Positions 35,973-46,632 of a stretch of DNA of 64,000 nucleotides are shown one piece after another (positions within the stretch are counted from its first letter, which is position 1; each line of letters begins with the position of its first letter). Source of the DNA: Chelonoidis abingdonii (taxonomy: Eukaryota > Chordata > Testudines > Testudinidae); contig NC_133770.1 of NCBI RefSeq assembly GCF_003597395.2, positions 80,209,225 through 80,273,224 on the forward strand, given 5' to 3'. The notes beneath the pieces are model-generated. The model did not search any database and was not told where the DNA came from. It worked only from the letters and a program-made list of their open reading frames with translations. The translations under genes and the position numbers were made by a program.

Positions 35973-35979
35973 TGAGGTA
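35973..35979 (-). promoter_or_regulatory. TRIM71: let-7 site, 7-mer-A1
   Basis: TACCTCA on the mRNA strand, 484 bases after the stop codon; no match to let-7 position 8. Confidence 0.45.
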
Positions 35980-36295
35980 TAAAAAGGAGAACAGGAAAAA
36001 GTTCTCTGCTGCAGCAGCATTTAAAAAAAAACAAAAAACCTAACAACCCTCCCCCCCACGAAACCACAGTATGATCAAGAACACAAATCCTCTACAAATA
36101 TCTAATGCTACTGATTCCACCCCCCCCCCCATTAAAAAAAATTAGAGCGCGCCTTTTTGGCTTTGTCTACAGAATTCATCATGCAACCACCTAATGTGCA
36201 CAGCAACACATGTTTGTGCATGATGCCCCATGTGGGGAAGAGGTAAAACTTACTGCTGGGGGAGGGCGGGGGGGAGGAGGAGAACACAAAGATAA

Positions 36296-36303
36296 TGAGG
36301 TAG
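36296..36303 (-). promoter_or_regulatory. TRIM71: let-7 target site (8-mer), proximal
   Basis: CTACCTCA on the mRNA strand, 160 bases past the stop. Confidence 0.75.
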
Positions 36304-36373
36304 ATAGAATTTAACTTTACAGGATCACTCCCTGCAGAAAAGATAAGTACATTCATCTGTAAAAAATTAAAGA

Positions 36374-36381
36374 TGAGGTAG
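36374..36381 (-). promoter_or_regulatory. TRIM71: let-7 target site (8-mer), closest to the stop, with 3' supplementary match
   Basis: CTACCTCA on the mRNA strand. Across a loop of about 12 bases lies ATACAAC (+ strand GTTGTAT at 36394-36400), complementary to the 3' half of let-7 (GUUGUAU). Seed plus supplementary pairing resembles the bulged sites of nematode lin-41. Confidence 0.75.
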
Positions 36382-36424
36382 GTTTGAATTAACGTTGTAT
36401 TTTTTCGTTCTCTTAAAAAGAATT

Positions 36425-36433
36425 TCCCTGAGA
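36425..36433 (-). promoter_or_regulatory. TRIM71: miR-125 target site (8-mer plus one)
   Basis: TCTCAGGGA on the mRNA strand matches miR-125 (lin-4 family) positions 1-9, 30 bases after the stop codon. LIN41 regulation by both let-7 and miR-125 is known in vertebrates. Confidence 0.75.
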
Positions 36434-36462
36434 CAGTTTCTTCCTAATTCAGATAACACAGA

Positions 36463-37914
36463 TTAGAAGACGAGAATTCGATTGTTTCCGAAGTCAACCA
36501 CAACAATCATGCCATCAGGGGTGACAGCTATACCTGAAGGTCGGTCCATCTGACCAAAGCCACTTCCCTGAGTGCCAAATTTGCATAAAAAACTACCATT
36601 TGACTCAAATATCTGCACTCGGTGGTTCCTAGAATCAGCCACAATGATGCGACCCTCTTGATCCACAGCCACGCCTTGTGGGCGCAGGAACTGGCCGTTG
36701 CTGGTGCCTTCTGACCCAAGGAAGCGTGCTGACTGGCAATCTGGATGGATGACCAGGAGGCGATGGTTGTTGAAATCTGTCACTACCAGATGACCTTCAT
36801 GATTGAAAGTTACACCTCTTGGAGAATCAAAGTGCTTCCAGAGTGCCCCTTCAAAGCCATATTTATTCAGAAACACACCATCAGGTCCAAACAGTTGAAT
36901 CCGATGGTTCCTCGTGTCAGAGACCAGGATTTTGCCCTCAGTGTTGACTGCCACATCCCATGGGTAATTGAATTGCCCATTCTTGGTTCCCTTTTCCCCG
37001 AATTTCAGAATGAACTGCCCATCAAATGTAAAGATCTGGATGCGATGATTATCCTTGTCAGCCACGACAATCCTACGCGAGATATCACAGGCAACACCAG
37101 CAGGGCGATCGAACTGACCAGGCCTGGAACCCAAAGTGCCAAATTTGTGGTGAAAGGTGCCACAGGGCTTAAACACCTGAATACGGTTATTACTGCGATC
37201 AGCAACCATGATGTATCCTTCTTTGTCTACGCAAACTCCCCAGGGGCGACACAGCTTGCCATCGTTGTCTCCCTCGCTGCCAAATGAAAGCCCTGGTAGT
37301 CCAATGCCAATGTAACTGCGCCCAGATTTTACCATGACCTTGAACGGACTGTTCTCTATGTGCTGGTTGCACATCATGACAGAGACTAGATGCTCTCCCT
37401 CCAGCTGTGGTCTGTAACTGACCAGGTAGGTTCCATTCTGCTGATCATTGACATCTGCACCAAATAGGTTTCCATCAGGGCCCATCACCACTGAAGAGAT
37501 CATATCGCCCCCCGAAAGGCGTGGTTCACCATCATGGTCGTAGCCTATCACTGTGAAGGAGGCCACTTTGCCCTGTAGTGCACGTTTGAGACCTTCCCCA
37601 GTGGCTTTGGTCAGAGGAGCAAAAGCCCCACTGCTGACAAACCCCATTGATTTAACGGCCATATACAGAGCCTGGTCAGGAGGAGTGAACATGACTCTGT
37701 CATCCTCCTGCGGCTGTAGAAGACCTCTCACATTCTTCAGCTCCTGCACTTGAGCCAGCATGCGATCCCGAGCTAGGAGAATATCCATGCTACGACCCTC
37801 CTCTAGGACCTGCTGAACTGCACTAATAGTGTTGTCCAGTTTATTTAGATTCTGACGCAACTTTTCAACTTGCAGGTAAAGGGACTTGGCTTTGACTTGA
37901 CGAATCTTTTCCAC
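36463..37914 (-). CDS. TRIM71: TRIM71 (LIN41) exon 4: coiled-coil end, filamin domain, six NHL repeats, stop
   Basis: TRIM71 is a TRIM-NHL RNA-binding repressor and E3 ligase of stem and progenitor cells, acting in cytoplasm and P-bodies. This terminal exon encodes 483 residues. Residues 1-70 end the coiled coil ([20 protein letters not shown]). About 103-196 is the filamin/ABP280 domain ([20 protein letters not shown] ... NSPFKVMV). About 212-483 holds six NHL blades with [RS]P.G[VI] starts and NNRIQVF/NHRIQIF/NHRIQLF/NHRLLVI/NHRVQIF/NNRILVF ends. These form the beta-propeller that binds hairpin RNA. The acceptor is TTTTTAAG|GTGG; the stop is TAA at 36465-36463. The frame is intact and near-identical to other vertebrates, so the gene is functional. 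Confidence 0.97.
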   Translation of the reverse strand: MEKIRQVKAKSLYLQVEKLRQNLNKLDNTISAVQQVLEEGRSMDILLARDRMLAQVQELKNVRGLLQPQEDDRVMFTPPDQALYMAVKSMGFVSSGAFAPLTKATGEGLKRALQGKVASFTVIGYDHDGEPRLSGGDMISSVVMGPDGNLFGADVNDQQNGTYLVSYRPQLEGEHLVSVMMCNQHIENSPFKVMVKSGRSYIGIGLPGLSFGSEGDNDGKLCRPWGVCVDKEGYIMVADRSNNRIQVFKPCGTFHHKFGTLGSRPGQFDRPAGVACDISRRIVVADKDNHRIQIFTFDGQFILKFGEKGTKNGQFNYPWDVAVNTEGKILVSDTRNHRIQLFGPDGVFLNKYGFEGALWKHFDSPRGVTFNHEGHLVVTDFNNHRLLVIHPDCQSARFLGSEGTSNGQFLRPQGVAVDQEGRIIVADSRNHRVQIFESNGSFLCKFGTQGSGFGQMDRPSGIAVTPDGMIVVVDFGNNRILVF

Positions 37915-40723
37915 CTTAAAAACGAACAAAACAAACCCATTACATTTATATTAAAAGATAGCTAGCAGTTCAGAAATATTTTTCTAGTATTGCTTTCCTA
38001 ATTCCTACATAAAATTGTAGTGTAGTTGTCACAGGAATGCTAGGAGATCATGAATGAAAGGGGAAGTGATCTACAGGACAAACTCTCTGTGAAGATGAGG
38101 TCCATGTGAGGAAAATAATTAGGGGAAATGTGGATGCTTATTGCAAAATGAACCTGCTGAGAATCACTGGTCCCTCCTCCAACAAATATAGCCTTACTTA
38201 AAAGCAACACACACTTTTGCTATGAAGTTTTGCTGCATTAGTTTGCTATTTAAAAGAAAGGTCATTATTAACTAAAAATAGTCTCCTTGCTTTGCAATTG
38301 TCCCATCGTCCAATCACAGGGAGCACTAAGTGTCTAGCATAAGAGGATTTATAGGCACAGTGACAATTTTTTTTTTCCAGTTTGTCGGGGTGTGGGGTGG
38401 GGTGGTTTTCTCCAGTACTTTAGAAATCCATTCAAGATGTTAATGGCAAAAACACATGCCTTGGAAAGTTAATGAAATGTGTAATCACTTCATTGTTACA
38501 GAATGTACCTCCACCATCAGTTATGCAGCCAAGCAAACATTCAGAAATTTCAGCTAGTGTCCCCCTCTGGTCAATGTGCATCATGTTTGAAGACTGCAGT
38601 TATATGTTTGCTTGACTGTTTAACAGATGAAGGAAGAAGTTCTGCAATGGAAGTGTGGACATGTGTTATTAAACTTACAAGGCATGCAGTTTCTGCCAAG
38701 TGTGTTTTCAACATGGACATTTTAAAAAGATGTTCATCCCTTCTTTAGAACAGTTCCCTAAGGCCTAATATTCAAAAGTGACTAGAAAGTCACTAATCAC
38801 CTCTGAAAAGTTAGGCCTAAAATGCTACTTGCATTTTTTTTTCTGGATGTACTGAGTTAAAAGAAAAAACTTTGACAAAGCTGTCAGCAGTTGGTCATTT
38901 TCTCTTTTACAGATACATTTCAAAAACGCAAGCTATTTTAAAATGAAGTCTGAAAATAAATCTGGTGTCTGTCTGTGAACATGTGGAATCACACCTGTAC
39001 AAAGGAGTGCTGGGAAGTGGTAAAAAGATATTCTCTGCCTTTTTTTTTTTTTTAGTTTTTTAAAATGAGGAAAACCAAAATCTCAGTTTATGTCACAATA
39101 GCAACTTTCAAAATTTAGAGACGTGTAGCCTATTGAAGTGATGTTTGTTTTTCTGAAATAGAAATGTGCTAAAATGTAAGTGAAGAACATGTTGTTGGGC
39201 CTAAGTTTGGGGCTTGACAACAGTGAGGAGTAATGCCGAGTGAAATAAGTGAGACAGCTCAGAAGCAAGTTGGAGATAAATTAGGAAATAACCCCAGGTC
39301 ATGTTGTAAACATGTTTTGGTCCTGTTTTTTTACGAGTATTTTAGATAAAATGCTAAGATTTTGGAAATGTTACATTGATAGTTATTGATATGTATTTAT
39401 TCAGATGCTAATTAATGTGTTTAATGTTAAATAGCTGATGAGAAAATAGAAAATATTTAATTATGGTAAAAAAAAGGTGGCTGTAATGCTAATTAAGCTG
39501 TTGTAATAATTGATTATAAAAAGAATACTACACTGATTTTAGATAGGCACACCCATCCAGCAGAGAAAGGTTTATACCCATTCTTGTCATTCAGGGACTG
39601 ATCACCTCTGGATGGATGGTTTCACCTTAGAACGGGAGTATAAAAGCAGCGAATGGTTACATAGTGAAGCCTGTTTATTTCATATAAAATAGTTAGTTGA
39701 GCAAAATCTTTTAATTTTATCACTGTGTCATTTACAGTCCTCCACTAAATTGTCTGTAACCACCCTGGAGGCTTGAATTGAGAAGGAGCACAGGCAGGAG
39801 GTGCATATTTTAAAGCCTGAGGTTTCCACATAATCCCGTACCTGCACTGGGGGGGCAGGGACAGGGAAAGAGAGAGAGGAGAGAGAAATGACTCATGCTG
39901 AGCAAAACTCCCCCTCAAAAAACCCAATTCTACTCCTAAAACTGTAACACGACTATTAAAACAATAAACCCCTCAAATTAGCTATGTACAACTGTATATT
40001 TTTTAAGTACATCACACATAAAAGAGGACACTAATAGATCCAACCCAGACAATGCAGCAGCGAGAAGGAACTGGAAATGCAGTCGGTTTATCACCTTGGA
40101 TGAAACCACGAGGCAAGACAAGGGCTCAGCGCGGATCAATGGACACTATTAATTTCAAAATCTCCAGCTGCAGATGCATGGTGCACATGCGTAAATTCTC
40201 AGTGGAATATAATAGGGACCATCACTTGAAAGAAGTCGTCAGAATTCCTCTGTTTAATAACTGAACAACTCCTGTTCCCAGAGCTGTGCAGTGTTGCTGC
40301 AGGGCCATGCAGAAGTCTGACAGAAACCAAATTTCAAAATTTCATTGTGAACCAGAAATCCTGTGTTTTGGCCAGCTCTGTTTGCGGATCCAGCAATAAT
40401 CAGGGCTACTGCATTTCCCATTTATTCCACTGTGACAGTAAATTTTTGTTCTTAAGAGTACACATTTCGAATCTAAATTATTTATCTAATTTATTATGAG
40501 CCAGATTCTACCATCTTCATTCATGGTAGTGAAATGGTGGTGAAAATAACTTAATCCTCAACTCAATTTTAAAATGGGACTACCTGTGTTGTAAATACCA
40601 CTCAAAATACAACTCATCATAACATGGCCCTATTCTAATTTAAAGACAGGTCAGATTTCCATCTTAAAGGTTAATTGTTAGTAACTAGAACAGATAAATA
40701 TACTTATATAAAAAGCCTTTTAC
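37915..40723 (-). other. TRIM71: TRIM71 intron 3
   Basis: Runs from donor GTAAAA (40723 downward) to acceptor TTTTTAAG (37915). It is AT-rich with short homopolymer runs; no exon or clear transposon is recognised. Confidence 0.7.
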
Positions 40724-40858
40724 CTTCCACAGCAGCTCACACTCCCGTTCTTCCAGGACCTTCTTATGTCGAGATGTCATAGCTTTGACTTCAGACTGCA
40801 CCACCTTTGCTTTCATCTCAACCTGCTCTGCCACAGCTTGGGCCTGTTCAATACTCAG
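40724..40858 (-). CDS. TRIM71: TRIM71 exon 3: coiled coil
   Basis: A 135-bp, phase-0 exon encoding 45 residues of coiled coil ([45 protein letters not shown]) that joins in frame to VEKIRQ of exon 4. The acceptor is CTGTTCTCCAG|CTG and the donor AAG|GTAAAA. The heptad-like spacing of hydrophobic residues supports the TRIM coiled coil that dimerises the protein. The length and both neighbours agree with human TRIM71 (recalled). Confidence 0.95.
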
Positions 40859-41344
40859 CTGGAGAACAGACAGAACACACATATTGCTTAGTCAAACCAA
40901 TTTAAGTTGCATTAGGTGATGGCTCTTACATTTAACCCAATGCCTCCAGCACTAGAACAGAAACAGGTCAATGTGCTCTCATAATGTTGCTGTAGGACAA
41001 AGTTCAAGGCAGTTGTTTTCATGTAGTTTTCCTGAGTGCATGTCAGTTTCACAGATTAGATGCTGGAATTTATACGAAGTTCACTACATAGGACCAAATT
41101 ATTCCCCAACATAGCCTGTGCAAACCCCACTGATACCAGTGGAGTTGTACAGGATTCAAGTTAATGTACAATTTGGTCCAATATGTACAATGTTGATTAA
41201 ATCCGACATCAAACCTACATTCTTTAGACACGTGTGTTGAGAATCCAAAGTGACCTTCTTATCCCCAAGTATTTTAGACTAACAATACATTTGCTACAGG
41301 ATACAAGTCTAGTCTTCTAGTAAGACTTCTGTTTTCCACTAATG

Positions 41345-41808
41345 CAGAGGTCCCCGAAGTGTGCAGCACACCCCCATGGGGGGCATGAAGGAATGTACAG
41401 GGGGAAGGGGTGCAGTGGGCCCGGGGCCAGCCCCCACAGGGATAGGGAGGGAGCACCACCCAGCCCTCCTCCTGCCCTTCTGCTCTGGTCCTGCTCCTAG
41501 CTGTCCCTGGCTCCCGGCCCTACTCCCAGCCCGGAGCAGAGGCTAGGAGCAAGGCTGGGAGCAGAGCTGCACCTTGTCGCAGGCCAGACTGCTGGCCCCC
41601 ACTGCAGCCCAGCTCTGGCTCCGCTCCCACCCCCAACCTCGGCACCTGGCCACAGCCCCAGATCCAACCCCAGCCTCAGCCCCCTTACCCTTGTCCGTGT
41701 TTCCACCACCACCACCCTGAGCCGCAGCCCTTCTCCTGGCCCTGGACAGGGTGGGAGCACGGACAGGGGTAAAGGGGGCTGTGACCCTCAGAAGTTTGGG
41801 GACCACTG
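41345..41808. mobile_element. Non-autonomous hAT element
   Basis: The termini CAGAGGTCCCC and GGGGACCACTG are inverted. Flanks CACTAATG (41337-41344) and TACTAATG (41809-41816) form an 8-bp duplication with one change. The interior is very GC-rich (GCCCGGGGCCAGCCCCC), which yields spurious open frames on both strands. Confidence 0.8.
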
Positions 41809-42588
41809 TACTAATGTACGTCATTTCTATGCAAGTCAATTGTATGTAGACAGCAATACTTGTTATATATAACTTGGAGAAAGGAGTGGTGGTACATGAA
41901 AATAAAATAAAGTCTATTGACACTTTAAAACTGGAGAGACATGAGCAAATCTTAGAGAGAGACTGAAACTTCAAGTCCTCTCGGCACAAGTGTAGTCAAC
42001 TTCCCTGTTTTATATTTAATAAACTGAAACTATCAGCATTTATACAGTGCAGTCAGGGAAGTGTTGTGCAAACATTAAAAAGGAGAGTCAACTTAGAAGG
42101 CACACTTGGAGCCCACAGGAGATAGAAAAAAAATTCAGACAAGTGACACCTAAAAATTACTATAACTGAAAATTTAGAAAAAATGTGTTTTATCTGTGCA
42201 TTTGACAGCACTTTGTGTAAAGTCCATTTCAATGTCTCCCCAATATAGCAGGTCAATTGTTTCTCCCTATTTGTTGTTCACACACCAAGAGGGTTTGTAT
42301 CTTTAAACATACGAAAATAAAAATTGGCAGGGCAACTTGAGGGCATCTGTAGTACCAGAAAAACAAAACAAAATCCCCAGACAAGTTAATTTGACTATAT
42401 AAAATTAAAAATTAAGCCTCACATAATTAACTCACAGAGATATCACCCAACCCCATCCCAAGGAAGTTAAGTACCAATTTTACAGCTAGGTAGTGAATCA
42501 CAGTAGCTAAAAGATATGCTTGAAGTCAGACCGAGAGGCTGCATCTACAATAGGAAAGTCAGGAGCCATAAAGCTGTGCCATCTAAAG

Positions 42589-42855
42589 CAGTGGTCCCCA
42601 ACCTTTTCGTCTGGCGGACGCCAGATGAAGGACCGTGGCGGCGGTGGAGCATCCGCCAAAATGCCGCCGAATTTCTGCAGCATTTCAGCAGAGACACCTC
42701 TTGATGACGTCACTTGTCGGCAGCAAGCGGCGTCATCGAGAGGCAGCGCCGCCGAAATGCCGCAGAAATTCGGCGGCATTTTGGCAGATGCTCCATCACC
42801 GGCCAGGATGCAGGCACATTTAGATGCCCCTGCGGTCACCGCGTTGGGGACCCCG
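42589..42855 (+). mobile_element. Palindromic non-autonomous hAT element
   Basis: The termini CAGTGGTCCCCAACC and GTTGGGGACCCCG are flanked by a perfect 8-bp duplication ATCTAAAG (42581-42588, 42856-42863). The interior is a large imperfect palindrome (CCGCCAAAATGCCGCCGAAT TTCTGC left; GCAGAAATTCGGCGGCATTT TGGC right) rich in CpG. Same family as 5163-5388. Confidence 0.88.
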
Positions 42856-45084
42856 ATCTAAAGTGACATAGGTAAGGGCGGTGGCAAAGCCTGAAGTAGA
42901 CCCAGAAGTTCATGAACTACAAGTCTGCATTTTTAAAATCCAGGCTCCTTAAAAGAGAACTACTATAGTGGTGGTGGTAGGGCTGGGACGTTCTGAACCT
43001 TGGGGCTTCTATTATTTGGCTGGAGATAGTTTTCTGCAAGGCTGGATTACTAGACAGCAAAATCTCTGCCCTGTGATAGCTGGAGGTTTGCAATGGAGAA
43101 AAAAAATCTAAATGAAAGCTTAGCATTTGCAAAATAAAGCAAAAAAAATATGATCAGATCCTCCGACGCTAACGATTTGTCCCTGTTGCAGATAGGGGAA
43201 TTTTTGCTTTGGGTCAGAGTAAAAGTACTGTACAATCTTTCATACAGAGAAAAATCCTGGCATATGTCAGAAAGCCTCTGGGTTCCCTGAACTACACAGG
43301 GAAACATGCATTGTTCTGTCACAGGGCTAGGGCTAGCTTAGGCTTTGCTTTAAGAAAGTTAATGCCCACTGAGCATGCTCAGAAGTGTTCTTCCAGTTTA
43401 TTATTTTCCTCCAAGCCTATTCCTGTATGTACCTAAAGATCACAATAGTAAAAGTTCACTACTCTCAGCTGTGTGATTAAAATGACTATTCCCCTTTTCT
43501 CCCTAACTCTGCCACTCACCACCACCATTTTTTCTCATTCTTGCATAAAGCAAAACGACAATTTTTTGGTCAAACTTTTGGCAGGGACCTAATCATGGAG
43601 ATATCAGTTCCACAGTAGTTTTCAGAAACTTATTTTGTGCCTCTTCACTTATATTTTACACTAACAAGCAAAACCCATATATTTCCCCCAAGATTGGAAG
43701 TTCTTTTAACATGGTAAGTGCTTTTAGACAACAAATCAATAAGGCAATAATGAAGATGTATTAATTTCTGACAATCATGGCTCTAAGTTTACCCAACTGA
43801 AACTACAATGTGCCTCGTTTATCCTAATCAAAAGAATCTGCCTTCTGTTACCCTGTACTATAGTTTTGGTATTTTATGATTACTCCAAGTTTTTGCATAG
43901 ATACGGTCAGAGTTGGCACTTGTGGCCCTACCGACCTCCACTATACATCACTATAGAAACTTCACAATCAAAGATTTCACTCACTTTCATTTAAAAAAAT
44001 GTAATCACTGTGTGATAGATTAAGAGTTTATTTTTCTAAATATGTACAGATTGAAGGCCATGTGAACATCTAGATATCATTACTTTTCCTTAGGGACACA
44101 AAGATAGTCAGAAAGCAGGCAAGGCAATTTCCTTCCATCCGTGAAGGACCGTTCAATTTCACAATAAGAGTGAACTTCTTTCTAAACACCATTTTCAGAA
44201 GCATGGAAAGTGCAATACACCAGGGTTGTATGTAGGGCCTCGTGTTTTGACAGCTGAGGCTAATAATCCTCAGAAATGCAATCCTGAGAAACAGAATAGA
44301 GAAAAAGTGTTGTAAGTAGCTGTCTATCTAGTAAGGGCTTCAAACTAGGTATAGAGTCTTGGGGTAACAGTCACTGGATGGGCTGGTAGGGAAGTTGTTT
44401 ATAGAATCTTATGACATCTGGATCAAATCTGACTTGGGTTATGAACTTTTAAGAACATCACTTTCAGCAAAAGACTGTCATATTAGAATTCTATAATCTG
44501 ATTATAAATGTGGGTAACATCTAAATTTAAGACAAGGGGAGCAATATTCCTGACTGGTAAAAGATCTCCTTGATAAGAGCAGAGAGGAAGTTACTTTAAA
44601 AAGGAAACAGGAAAAAAAAAAGAAAAAAAAGAAAAAAAGGGATATTGAAGTTCTAGGCATCTAAATTCAGTCTCTCAAAGCCTGGATAACTTAGACCAAA
44701 TTAACAAATAGTCTGTGTTTTAGGAACAGCGGAGATTCTGTGGCTCAGCAGATTAGGTCAAGGAACTGCAGCCTCAGAGAGAATGGAGCGATGAGGAGGA
44801 TTCTAAGAAAGATGCATGGAGCTGAGAGCAGCCTATTTTTATTCCTGTAATCACAGTCTGCTTGTCTGTGAGCTCTCCCACAGAAACAAGACAGAGCTCC
44901 CCTTCAATGAAAGGGCTGGAATATGTGGGTTAGATGAGAAGCAAGTTCTACTTCCTCTTCGGAGTCTGCTTTAGACAGCCTTCCAAGTGGCCTCTGAGAA
45001 CTAAGAACTAGCTCATTTGTTCTAAGAACCAACTGTGTTGGCCAACTGAATAGTTTAGAAGATGATGATTCCAGTTTTGCATTT

Positions 45085-45111
45085 AAACAAACAAACAAAC
45101 AAACAAACAAT
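45085..45111. repeat. AAAC tetranucleotide repeat
   Basis: Six tandem copies of AAAC/CAAA in TRIM71 intron 2. Confidence 0.9.
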
Positions 45112-46320
45112 AAAACTAAAGAGGATCTGAAAGCAAGTGCTCAGCAGAAGGCACACAACTCTCCTGTGAAGCTATGGAGGCAGACCTAGATTCATTCAGT
45201 CCTAGTTTGAGGTGTGAAAAATGAATTGCTCATCTTCTACCTCACCGGCGACTGGCCAAGTAATCTAAATATTTATCAGCTTTCTCTGCTGCAGTGAAAA
45301 GGTGAGTGTTTCTGAAATTAAACTGGAGCTTCACCAGCTACAGCAAGAGGTAATCTCATTTTAAAAACTGTCACTTTAATACTGCTAGGAGCCTAGTGGG
45401 TTTTTTTGTTGTTGTTGTTTTTAAACACGGTGTATAATTAAGATAAATGTGGATCTTTGTATTTTCCTCTAACAGGTTACTTTCCTCAAGATAGTCAAGG
45501 AACAAATCCAAGACAAAATGAATCCTCCACACAATCAAGGCTAATTTTGTAGTCTAGTTATCCAGTTCAAGTAGAAATCTTTTTAACTCTATCTGAATAA
45601 AACTCTCCTAGCTCTCCATAGACTTCAAAATTCTGCCACCCACTGTTTTGACACTTCCATCTTCTCTAGAAATCACAGTTCAGGCAGCCACAAAGCTCCA
45701 TTTGTAAATCTGTCTTCGTTTCAGGTATTAGTTTCTTTCTCAGCTGGTTTTCAATAAGTACCTCAGGAATACTCTACTGTTAAGGCCACAAAACAATACG
45801 CTCCATTTTTGGTTGAATATTGATCCATAGAACACATCGCCTCCTACAGAGAGTCCCAAAATGTGGTTTACTGAGTTGTACTATTTATTCATCATTTCTA
45901 GTTATTTTGGAGTGATCTACCTAGATGATGAAAATGTAGTGCTCAAAAAGACAAAGACTGGTCTTTCACGATTTGACCTGCCTCAGATTTTGTTGTCTTT
46001 TTATTTCTGTTTTCATAGCCTAAACCTTAAAATACACCACATACAAATAAAACGTATGTGGGTGTAAAAAGCAGTCACTCCAAAACCCCAGATGATTGTG
46101 GAAATGAGAATAGTCTCAATGAAGGATGGCTGTAGCACTGAAACACTGCCAATCACTGAGCCATTGCTGCCAGCAACCTTTCAATACTGCCAGCTCTCTG
46201 CCACAAACCTACTTGTATAGTAGCAACTGTGCAAAATGTACAGAACTCTAGTATCAGAGGAAATGTCGGGCATATTGTATTATTCATACTTTCAGATTTC
46301 AAAGCACATATTATATATAC

Positions 46321-46632
46321 CAGGGATCGGCAACCTTTCAGAAGTGGTGTGCCAAGTCTTCATTTATTCACTCTGATTTAAGGTTTTGTGTGCTAGTAAT
46401 ACATTTTAATGTTTTTAGAAGGTCTTTCTATAAGTCTATAATATAACACTAAACTTTTGTTGTATGTAAAGTAAATAAGGGTTTTAAAACGTTTAAGAAG
46501 CTTCATTTAAAATTAAATTAAAATGCAGAGCCCCCCAGACCGATGGCCAGGACCCAGGCAGTGTGAGTGCCACTGAAAAAAATCAGCTTGCGTGCCGCCT
46601 TCGGCACTGGTGCTATAGGTTGCCTACTCCTG
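46321..46632. mobile_element. Non-autonomous hAT element
   Basis: The termini CAGGGATCGGCAACC and GGTTGCCTACTCCTG are inverted. It is flanked by a perfect 8-bp duplication ATATATAC (46313-46320 and 46633-46640). The interior keeps GAAGTGGTGTGCCAAGTC and GCGTGCCGCCTTCGGCAC, the transcription-like ends of a family widespread in amniotes. Confidence 0.88.

Larger units (their letters stand above)
30010..36462 (-). other. TRIM71: TRIM71 3' UTR (about 6.45 kb)
   Basis: Continuous with terminal exon 4. It runs from the base after the TAA (36465-36463) to the cleavage region inferred from AATAAA at 30032-30027. The length is close to the about 6-kb UTR of human TRIM71 (recalled). It carries one miR-125 seed match, four let-7 8-mers and two let-7 7-mer-A1 sites, listed separately, and one Pumilio-type TGTAAATA (31995-31988). 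A long A-rich tract in the RNA corresponds to the T-rich stretch at 35258-35296. Long-UTR control by let-7 and miR-125 is established for this gene; the site list is read from the sequence. Confidence 0.8.

Noticed and set aside
36745..37287. 180-codon open frame on + opposite TRIM71
   Set aside because: It is the antisense shadow of the NHL-coding exon, with no recognisable protein and no splice context.
41361..41989. Long open frames of GC-rich sequence on - and +
   Set aside because: They coincide with the hAT element 41345-41808 and its flank; compositional artefact.
42507..42861. Near-symmetric 110-113 codon frames on both strands
   Set aside because: Product of the palindromic hAT element, not a gene.
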